From Acidobacteriota bacterium (GTDB lineage: Bacteria > Acidobacteriota > Terriglobia > Bryobacterales > Bryobacteraceae), in NCBI GenBank assembly GCA_017307505.1, contig JAFKEE010000042.1, positions 1 through 64,000 on the forward strand: a stretch of DNA of 64,000 bases, in the 5' to 3' direction. Every line of letters begins with the position of its first letter. Position 1 is the stretch's first letter. Of the stretch, positions 54,079 to 60,457 are shown in pieces. A program made the position numbers and the translations under genes. The notes beneath the pieces were generated by a model that saw nothing but the letters and a program-made list of their open reading frames with translations, was not told where the DNA came from and made no database searches.

Positions 54079-54483
54079 ATGGCGACTATGCTCGCGCAGC
54101 TTCTTTTCTTTCTCGCGTCGGCTCAGGACGCCTCAAACCGGTTAACAGGCGGGGGCTGGCGGGAATGGACGTTGCACCGCTTCGAGATGACAATGGGCGC
54201 GTCGGGTGCCTGCAAAGCCGGGTCGGTGTACCGGTTTTCCGCCGATCACAAGGTTGCGATCCGGGAGTGCAGAGACGGGCACATCGTCACGACCGATGCC
54301 GACTGGAACGTATCCACCGAGGGGAATGCCGATACCTTCCTCACAATTGGCGGAAGGCGGTATCACCTGTTCTTCAAGAGCGAGAACGGAGTCGAATCCA
54401 TGCGGCTTGAAATCCGGCCTGAGACCAAAGAGCCGATTCAGGATTACGACTTCCGATTGACCAAAAACGGGACGGGCAAATGA
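54079..54483 (+). CDS. small secreted beta-rich protein
   Basis: A 134-residue protein with a short signal peptide (MATMLAQLLFFLASAQ). The mature part is a series of strands (EWTLHRFEMTMGASGACKAG, SVYRFSADHKVAIRECRDGHIV, YHLFFKSENGVESMRLEI) of the lipocalin-like or META-like kind, with two cysteines. I do not know the family. Its stop overlaps the start of the next gene by 4 bases, and it leads a five-gene cassette that includes a caspase-like protease and a metalloprotease. A role as secreted sensor or inhibitor is conjecture. Confidence 0.7.
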   Translation: MATMLAQLLFFLASAQDASNRLTGGGWREWTLHRFEMTMGASGACKAGSVYRFSADHKVAIRECRDGHIVTTDADWNVSTEGNADTFLTIGGRRYHLFFKSENGVESMRLEIRPETKEPIQDYDFRLTKNGTGK

Positions 54484-54947
54484 CCGAGGAGCGCAAGCGC
54501 GTTTGGGACGTCTGGTTCGGGGTGCTCGGACCGATCATTACTGTTGCGGGCATCCTCGTGGGCGTCTGGCAGTTCAATACCGGCGAACGCAACCGTGTTG
54601 AGCTCGCAAACCGATTGCTTCGCGAGAAGGATACGATCGAGTTCAAGCGCAAGCTTTGGCTGGATCGAGTCACCACTTATCGCTCCATTGCGGAATTGGC
54701 CGGAGGCATCGCAGCCAGCGAGAAGAAGGACAAGGATTTCCTCGCGTTGGTACAGAAGTTCCGCGCCTCGTACTGGGGTCTGATGATTCTGGTTGAGGAC
54801 CTCGAGGTGCGCAAGCAGATGGTCAACTTCTGGGCCGATATCCACAATTTCGAAGAGGGGTGGACGGATGCAAACACACTCAAGGTTCGCGCGCAGCAGT
54901 TGGGGGAGGCTTGCCGCGCCTCGATTGAGCGCGGGAGCGTTCTCTAG
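54480..54947 (+). CDS. single-helix membrane protein
   Basis: A 155-residue protein. A short N terminus (MTEERKRVWDVW) is followed by one membrane helix (about 12-32: FGVLGPIITVAGILVGVWQF) and a cytosolic helical domain (FKRKLWLDRVTTYRSIAELAGGIAA, LALVQKFRASYWGLMILVEDLEVRKQMVNFW). The pattern WQFNTGERNR after the helix is common in small membrane proteins of accessory regions. Its start overlaps the upstream stop (ATGA), and the caspase-like gene begins inside its 3' end. It may be a membrane adaptor for the proteases; that is inference. Confidence 0.75.
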   Translation: MTEERKRVWDVWFGVLGPIITVAGILVGVWQFNTGERNRVELANRLLREKDTIEFKRKLWLDRVTTYRSIAELAGGIAASEKKDKDFLALVQKFRASYWGLMILVEDLEVRKQMVNFWADIHNFEEGWTDANTLKVRAQQLGEACRASIERGSVL

Positions 54948-56382
54948 ATCACTCCGAGTCGGACGGTTCTTCGCAATCCTCTTGGGCCTCGTCTTTGCCG
55001 GCGTGCTGATGGCTGCGCCAGACCGTTTCGACGTATTCTTCGTTGCGATCGGGTCCGACAACTATGCGCAGCCCGCGGGCGCGAGCCATTTCTCTCCGCT
55101 CCAGAACGCCGCCGACCGCAGCGGAGAGCGCGTGGCCGACTTGTTGCATCGGGCGGGGGCACGGTTTGGCGTCAGTCTGGTTTCTGACGACACACACTAT
55201 GTGAGCCGCACTGATGTGATGCGTGCTCTGAACCAGGTTCATACACAATTCGTGCAATCGCGTGCCACCCATCCGTTGCTCGTGTTTTACTTTGCAGGGC
55301 ACGGAATATCTGAGGGCATCGGCTGGAATCACTTTTCAGTTCCGGGCGACTTCGCAAGTTCCAGGGACATTGCCACGCTCGGAATTGAAGAATTGACAGC
55401 GGCCACACTGCACGCGGCGGATCTGGTCGGCACCCTGGAGTCGTATAAGATTCCCTTTCTCCTGTTGCTCGATACCTGCTCTGAAGGCAAGCGCGAGGAT
55501 TTCCGACATTCGGTCCTGTCGGGTATGGCTCAACAGAACCTGCGCGACACCGCCGCCATTTTACGTGTGCTGAACGAGTTCCGTGACACCTATCCCGTGC
55601 TCTTCTCAGCCGAGCCGGGTACCGTAGCATCCACGGTAGCGGACCCGCGCGATCCGAACTTTTACTCTCTTGGTCCCTTGGCGCGCCGATTGACGATTAT
55701 CTTCGATCGCGCTAATCAGTCGCATGCGCCGTTTAGCCTGAGCCAACTACTTGCCGACCTGAGCTCGACGACGCTCGACGCGACAACCAAAGCAGCCGTG
55801 TGCCACACTGAAAACCGCGCCTTTCCTCAACTCGTGGGTGACCCGGATAATCCGATTGTTGGTCGCCTCGAACGTCTGAGTGCAACTGCCACTAAAGCTG
55901 CTCTTTGCTGTGCTGCGAAGTCAGTTGCTCAGTCCCCTCCGTCTCCGCAACATGCTGCGGGTGCGCTCGCGATCGACGGTAAGTCGGGCGAATACGTCAC
56001 TGGCGGGCGACCGTTTAGGTTCGTCTCACCTCCCTCGGTATTCCTCATTAACGAGCTGTCGCCACGCAGGATTGCGCTTGAAATCGATGACGGTCCCGGC
56101 GCCCCTTGGCTCGTGAGTTTCGATGCCGGCGACGGCGGCCGGTTCTCAGTCCGCGACTACCCGAATGCACAACGCTTTGATATGGGTGATAGTGCACATC
56201 CGGGAATCGAGATCTCCGGCAACGGTCATGGCTGCAACAGCGTGGCGGGAAGCTTCACCGTTACCGGCGCGGAGTATGCGGCAAGCGGCGCATTGAGCCG
56301 AGTGAAGATGAATTTCACGCAGCTTTGTGACGACGTAAGGATTCCACTCACTGGCTCGCTCGACTTAACCATCCACAAGTGA
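54868..56382 (+). CDS. caspase-like protease (peptidase C14)
   Basis: A protein of about 504 residues. A hydrophobic segment (RFFAILLGLVFAGVLMAAP) lies at about 32-50 and acts as signal or anchor. The caspase-fold domain (about 55-270) has the dyad H145 (LVFYFAGHG) and C204 (FLLLLDTCSEG). The C-terminal 200 residues are beta-rich and end in a possible lipid- or ligand-binding sandwich. The ATG at 54868 has GAGGGG seven bases upstream but lies within the preceding gene; TTG at 54925 or ATG at 55009 are alternatives. Bacterial caspase-like proteases often execute regulated death or cleave partner proteins. It is exported or membrane-bound here, unlike the usual cytosolic defence caspases. Confidence 0.85.
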   Translation: MQTHSRFARSSWGRLAAPRLSAGAFSRSLRVGRFFAILLGLVFAGVLMAAPDRFDVFFVAIGSDNYAQPAGASHFSPLQNAADRSGERVADLLHRAGARFGVSLVSDDTHYVSRTDVMRALNQVHTQFVQSRATHPLLVFYFAGHGISEGIGWNHFSVPGDFASSRDIATLGIEELTAATLHAADLVGTLESYKIPFLLLLDTCSEGKREDFRHSVLSGMAQQNLRDTAAILRVLNEFRDTYPVLFSAEPGTVASTVADPRDPNFYSLGPLARRLTIIFDRANQSHAPFSLSQLLADLSSTTLDATTKAAVCHTENRAFPQLVGDPDNPIVGRLERLSATATKAALCCAAKSVAQSPPSPQHAAGALAIDGKSGEYVTGGRPFRFVSPPSVFLINELSPRRIALEIDDGPGAPWLVSFDAGDGGRFSVRDYPNAQRFDMGDSAHPGIEISGNGHGCNSVAGSFTVTGAEYAASGALSRVKMNFTQLCDDVRIPLTGSLDLTIHK

Positions 56383-56462
56383 AGAGCAGCGATTCGGCCG
56401 TTGCCTGTCCGCGCCGACTGCTGACTGAACTACAATAGCGACTCAGGTGTCGGACGCAATCT

Positions 56463-57053
56463 ATGCAAAATCGGCTCGCGTTCCTGAGGCTAATCGGATT
56501 CGCCCTGCTCGCGGGTCTCGCGATCTGGATCGGCGCATCCGTAATGCATGGTGTCGGCCGCGAGGCTCCGAGGCTGCTCGATGACAGCCATGCTTTTGAA
56601 GGCAACGCGCAATTGCCAGCAGCGGAAATTCAGAAACAGCTCACGGAGGCCCGTGAGCGCATGGACGCCCGCTACCAGTACAGCCAATGGACGCGGTACG
56701 CCGGTATGGCTGGTGACTGGCTGGCTTTCTTGTTAACCGCCGTGATAACGCTGATTGCGGGCTATCATGGCCGTGTGCTCGCTGTCGGAGCACCCGATCC
56801 CGCAAAGATAGCCGACTTGGTGAAGGACCAATCCGCTCGATTCACACGTACAGTTGGGCTAGTCGCTGCTGCCGCCGCCATATGCACCGCCCTTTCTGCC
56901 AAGGCGAAAGATGTCTCCGACGGCTTTTACAACGATGCGTCGGCGATCCAGGCAGCTGCTATGAACGCGCGCAGGGACCTTGTCAAAGCATCGGACGCAT
57001 CGTCAGCGCAGGACATATTGGACCAGCTCAAGCAGAACCTCGCAAAGCATTGA
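56463..57053 (+). CDS. three-helix membrane protein
   Basis: A 196-residue protein. The first helix is at about 9-28 (LRLIGFALLAGLAIWIGASV), then an extracytoplasmic helical section (PAAEIQKQLTEARERMDARYQYSQWTRYAG), a second helix (about 82-100: DWLAFLLTAVITLIAGYHG), and a third (about 128-144: TVGLVAAAAAICTALSA). A C-terminal helical tail follows. No family is recognised. It lies 80 bp after the caspase-like gene and 11 bp before the metalloprotease gene, so it likely shares their transcript. Confidence 0.75.
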   Translation: MQNRLAFLRLIGFALLAGLAIWIGASVMHGVGREAPRLLDDSHAFEGNAQLPAAEIQKQLTEARERMDARYQYSQWTRYAGMAGDWLAFLLTAVITLIAGYHGRVLAVGAPDPAKIADLVKDQSARFTRTVGLVAAAAAICTALSAKAKDVSDGFYNDASAIQAAAMNARRDLVKASDASSAQDILDQLKQNLAKH

Positions 57054-57064
57054 CTTTTGGCTTT

Positions 57065-57931
57065 ATGATTCGTCCGGGTCTTGCCTTCCTGACTGCCGTG
57101 CTCGTTGCACTCGGGGCCTGTCAGACGGCGCCCCGGGCCGCAGCTTGCCGACCCGAAGAGTACGGACTTGAGGAATGGACTGTGCATCCCGAAGCTCTGG
57201 ACAAGGCGGTCACACTTGTCAATGGCATCCTCAGTGGCGATGGCAAATTCCACCTGATAACGCCCCGCGTCTCTGCAGGAGCAGGTCAACCTATCTCCGT
57301 GTTTGAGGTTCATGGGTCATTTGTCGCGGACGCTGATGTGGCGATGGTGGCTGAAGGCCGCTGCGTCTTCGTGAGCCGCAATTGGAGACAGCAACTTGCA
57401 CCGTTTTTCGGTGGGGGCACGCAGGCTGCAATGGATCTTGAACCGCCGGACGCCCTTGCGATCATCCTCCTGCATGAGGTAGGACATATCCAGAAGGAGA
57501 GTCTTCCCCAGGACGCCGCCATCGCGACTCTGCTAGCGAGCTTGGGGGACACCAAACGCGAAGAGATGCGCGCCGATGCGTTCGCCGCACGTCAGCTCGC
57601 GAAAGCGTTCAATCACAACTGGGATTCAGGGGTGGCCCCTTTTTCGTTGAGTATGGCCTTAACGCATATCACCTGGAACCTTCAGGCCAATCGCGAGCTC
57701 AATCATTTCGGTGCGACGATTATGCATTCGTCAGACGTCTTTAACGAGACCGGCGATTCTCACCCCAATCTCGAATTGCGATTCCTGGTGATCAACTATC
57801 TCGTGCGTCCTGCGCCGGACGCCCTCGCTCTGCTCAATGAATTTCTCGATGCGCGAGCCCATCCGGCAGGAGTCCTCTACCAGAGCAGTCCGCGCTCACC
57901 GTACTCCCTGTTTCCGAATAACCGCCCTTGA
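57065..57931 (+). CDS. zinc metalloprotease lipoprotein
   Basis: A protein of about 288 residues. The signal peptide carries a lipobox (VALGAC) with the acylated cysteine near residue 18. The zinc site HEVGH (H137, E138, H141) lies in IILLHEVGHIQKE. A later EEMRADAFAARQ helix offers the third ligand, as in M48-like gluzincins. The C-terminal 110 residues are helical. It should act as a membrane-tethered protease in the periplasm. It is last in the five-gene cassette with the caspase-like protease, giving two unrelated proteases in one unit. The family is not one I can name beyond the motif. Confidence 0.8.
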   Translation: MIRPGLAFLTAVLVALGACQTAPRAAACRPEEYGLEEWTVHPEALDKAVTLVNGILSGDGKFHLITPRVSAGAGQPISVFEVHGSFVADADVAMVAEGRCVFVSRNWRQQLAPFFGGGTQAAMDLEPPDALAIILLHEVGHIQKESLPQDAAIATLLASLGDTKREEMRADAFAARQLAKAFNHNWDSGVAPFSLSMALTHITWNLQANRELNHFGATIMHSSDVFNETGDSHPNLELRFLVINYLVRPAPDALALLNEFLDARAHPAGVLYQSSPRSPYSLFPNNRP

Positions 57932-58236
57932 CTGCCCCGCAGCATGCGTGCCTTCGCAAGTTTGTCGACAGGAAACCAAGAGTGACGGCCAATGAATAAA
58001 TCGATCGTAGATTGCAAATAAAGAATTTAGCGTCTACGGCGCCGATGCTGACGATCCCAAGCTACTGATTCTACAGGGGCGGATTTTCCGCGTCCGTTAA
58101 TGGACTCTTATTGGACTCTGGATTTCCAAGCCGAGTCCAATAAACTCCGAAGTCGGAGCGCGGGATACAGGCATGCCACCCTTACTCAATGTGTCGGGGC
58201 TTGTCAAGAACTCCCGACGTTTCGTAAAATCGAGAT
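57932..58236. promoter_or_regulatory. intergenic with inverted repeat and promoter
   Basis: No gene is seen. TTATTGGACTC (58108-58118) and GAGTCCAATAA (58133-58143) form a perfect 11-bp inverted repeat with a 14-base spacer; TGGACTCT also occurs at 58101. Further on, TTGTCA (58201-58206) and TAAAAT (58225-58230) form a good promoter with an 18-base spacer, which would start transcription at or next to the AbiEi start codon (58237). Confidence 0.55.
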
Positions 58237-58842
58237 ATGCCGCCTGCCGAGCCGATTGCCAGGGTCGCTGCACTCGCGAAAGCCGCCGGCGTTCTGCGTC
58301 CCCGCGATCTGGATGCACATGGCATCGCTCGCCAGTATCTACGGCTGGCTGAACAACAAGGCCTCGTTGTGAAGTCCGGCCGTGGACTCTACACGTCCAC
58401 CGACGCACCCATCACTGAACTCCATACGATCGCTGAAGCGTCGAAGAGAGTACCCCGCGGCGTCGTCTGCCTGCTTTCCGCTCTGCGGTTTCATGACATC
58501 GGAACGCAGAACCCGTTCGAAGTATGGATCGCGATTGGCGAGAAAGACCGCCGTCCCGTGGCTGAGCTCCCTCGCCTCCGCGTGGTTCGCTTCTCCAAGC
58601 ACACGCTTAGCTTCGGCCAGGAGACTCACGACATGGAAGGAGTACCGACCCGGATCTTCTCTGTCGCGAAGACCGTGGCCGATTGCTTCAAGTACCGAAA
58701 CAAGATTAGTCTCGATGTCGCGCTGGAAGCTCTGCGTGAATGCCTCAAGCAGCGTAAGGCAACCACCGCGGAACTGTGGGAAGCCGCCAAGGTATGCCGG
58801 GTGGCGAACGTCATGAAGCCGTACCTGGAGGCGCTTGCGTGA
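58237..58842 (+). CDS. AbiEi-type antitoxin
   Basis: A 201-residue protein of the AbiEi type IV antitoxin/regulator family. The N-terminal winged-helix part (about 5-55: RVAALAKAAGVLRPRDLDAHGIARQYLRLAEQQGLVVKSGRGLY) is followed by the C-terminal domain with VPRGVVCLLSALRFHDIG, VWIAIGEKDRRP and the SVAKTVADCFKYRNKISLDVALEALRE core. AbiEi normally neutralises the nucleotidyltransferase toxin AbiEii encoded next to it and represses the operon. No AbiEii is visible here, only a 40-codon frame starting at GTGA. Transcription may be leaderless. Confidence 0.88.
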   Translation: MPPAEPIARVAALAKAAGVLRPRDLDAHGIARQYLRLAEQQGLVVKSGRGLYTSTDAPITELHTIAEASKRVPRGVVCLLSALRFHDIGTQNPFEVWIAIGEKDRRPVAELPRLRVVRFSKHTLSFGQETHDMEGVPTRIFSVAKTVADCFKYRNKISLDVALEALRECLKQRKATTAELWEAAKVCRVANVMKPYLEALA

Positions 58843-58961
58843 TACACGATCGCACATGGACGTCGCTTGGCGACGCAGACTTCCAGAGGAGTTTGCTCAA
58901 ACGACTTGCCAAGCGATTTCCCACCGTCAACGGGCCACTCAAGATCTCGGAGCTTGCCTAG
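58839..58961 (+). CDS. possible 40-residue ORF after abiEi
   Basis: GTG at 58839 overlaps the AbiEi stop, the usual arrangement for a coupled toxin gene. The frame ends after 40 codons (IHDRTWTSLGDADFQRSLLKRLAKRF, then PTVNGPLKISELA). It shows no AbiEii motif. It could be a real tiny protein, the stub of a replaced toxin, or chance. The stretch 58962-59052 holds nothing else I can support. Confidence 0.25.
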   Translation: MIHDRTWTSLGDADFQRSLLKRLAKRFPTVNGPLKISELA

Positions 58962-59052
58962 CCGAATCGCCGGGATTCCCGTGTCGGCCAGCAAGTCCCA
59001 CGTCGGCGAGACCGAACCTTTGGGCAGCAGGCCCTGGCAATGAAGCGCAACC

Positions 59053-59086
59053 TAGTCTATCATCCCTTGATAGACTACTTGATAGG
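59053..59086. promoter_or_regulatory. palindromic operator before HTH-ietAS
   Basis: TAGTCTATCA (59053-59062) and TGATAGACTA (59068-59077) are perfect complements with a 5-base spacer, followed by a third half-site TTGATAG (59080-59086). It ends 27 bases before the HTH gene start, so binding by that protein and autoregulation of the operon are likely. Confidence 0.65.
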
Positions 59087-59113
59087 AGAGGCCGTCGACG
59101 CCGTCTCGCAAAC

Positions 59114-59383
59114 ATGCTTTATCAACGTTCACTAGACATAGAGACCAGGTTGGATTCGGTGCTCCAGCTGATTCGCATTGGCGGATACTCGACCCCGAAG
59201 CTCGCAGAGAAGCTGCGCGTATCGATACCGACGGTCTCGCGCGATGTAACGGCTTTGAGGCAACGCGGACATGCCATCCGTTCGATGCGGACGGATGAGG
59301 GCTGGAGTTTCGTACTGGACCAGAAAAAGCCGCCGAATGTCATCCGAATGACGAATCCGCAATTGAAAGTAGCCCAGGGGTGA
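59114..59383 (+). CDS. small HTH DNA-binding protein
   Basis: An 89-residue protein: LDIETRLDSVLQLIRIGGYSTPKLAEKLRVSIPTVSRDVTALRQRGHAI is a complete winged helix-turn-helix of the HTH_11/DeoR-like kind, followed by a short wing (SMRTDEGWSFVL). No effector domain is present. It lies 46 bp upstream of ietA and just after a palindrome, and probably represses its own operon. The ATG at 59114 is the first in-frame start that fits the fold; no strong ribosome-binding site precedes it. Confidence 0.75.
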   Translation: MLYQRSLDIETRLDSVLQLIRIGGYSTPKLAEKLRVSIPTVSRDVTALRQRGHAIRSMRTDEGWSFVLDQKKPPNVIRMTNPQLKVAQG

Positions 59384-59429
59384 CTATGTTTCACCAAGGG
59401 CACGAGAACAGAAAGCGCAGGAGGGCTCT

Positions 59430-60455
59430 ATGGACGCCGACATTATAAAACGTGTAGTCCGGGCCATTGCCGAACGCTCTCAAGGTGATCTCGACCGTCT
59501 CGCTCCCAAAATAGTGGACAGCGAGAGGCGTGTGGGTCATAACAAGCTGGCAGATCAACTGGACGCAATCCTAAGGCAACCGCGACCACGCACCAACGGA
59601 GGCAATGCTCTCGCGACGATGCCGGAACGGGCAAGTGCACCCGAGCGGAACCTCTTTGAATTGCCGCTGAGCCGGCGGCACGGCGATTCCCTCGCAACAC
59701 TGATTCCGTCTGAGAAGCTCGAACATCACATGGTGCTTCCCAGAGAGACCGAAGAGCGCTTCGCTAGAATCGAGAGCGAATTTGCTGCCAGGGATCGGCT
59801 GAGCACGTTTGGTCTCAAGCCGCGCAAAACCGTGCTTCTCTACGGCCCTCCGGGCTGCGGGAAGTCGTTGGGTGCCAAGCGCATCGCATGGAATGTCGGA
59901 TTGCCTCTTCTGAAGGTCCGTTTCGACGCGCTGATTTCCTCCTATTTCGGAGAGTCCGCTACCAATCTCCGTTCGCTTTTCGCAGCCGCAAAAGAGAGCC
60001 CATGCGTGCTGCTGTTGGATGAGTGCGATTTTATAGCGCGCTCCCGAGTGACGAACAAGGATATCGGCGAGGCTTCGCGTATCGTCAACACGCTGCTTCA
60101 ATTGATGGAGGAATACGACGCACCTGGCCTGCTCGTCGCGACTACCAACATCGAGGCGTCTCTTGATTCGGCGCTATTCAGGCGGTTCGATGACGTTTTC
60201 ATGGTGCCGCCACCCGGTCACGCGCAGATTGAGGAACTTCTCCGAATGACGCTTTCCGCCGTGAAGGTGTCCGAGCCGTTTAACTGGAGCGACCTGGCGG
60301 ACCAGCTAAGCGGTGCACCCGCTGCGATGGTGGTCAAGGCCGCTCGTGACGCGGCGAAAGCGGCCGTACTGCAGAACCGCCGAATCGTCACTGAGGCGAA
60401 TGTCCGTGAGGCCGCTGCGGAGTTGCACATCAACGAGACACTGCGCAAAGAATAA
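59430..60455 (+). CDS. ietA: IetA-like AAA+ ATPase
   Basis: A 341-residue AAA+ ATPase. A helical N-terminal domain (about 1-95) is followed by the ATPase core with Walker A GPPGCGKSLGAKRIAW (about 138-155), Walker B VLLLDECDF (about 190-198), sensor 1 ATTNIEASLD and arginine finger in FRRFD. The lid ends in VREAAAELHINETL. A strong GGAGG lies seven bases before the ATG. It ends 2 bp before the subtilase gene, a pairing that matches IetAS, described as a plasmid incompatibility factor in Agrobacterium and later as an anti-phage system. The ATPase presumably loads or unfolds targets for the protease. Confidence 0.8.
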   Translation: MDADIIKRVVRAIAERSQGDLDRLAPKIVDSERRVGHNKLADQLDAILRQPRPRTNGGNALATMPERASAPERNLFELPLSRRHGDSLATLIPSEKLEHHMVLPRETEERFARIESEFAARDRLSTFGLKPRKTVLLYGPPGCGKSLGAKRIAWNVGLPLLKVRFDALISSYFGESATNLRSLFAAAKESPCVLLLDECDFIARSRVTNKDIGEASRIVNTLLQLMEEYDAPGLLVATTNIEASLDSALFRRFDDVFMVPPPGHAQIEELLRMTLSAVKVSEPFNWSDLADQLSGAPAAMVVKAARDAAKAAVLQNRRIVTEANVREAAAELHINETLRKE

Positions 60456-60457
60456 CT

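Noticed and set aside
58839-59113. An AbiEii toxin gene or its remains
   Set aside because: Neither the 40-codon frame nor the other frames to 59113 show nucleotidyltransferase motifs.
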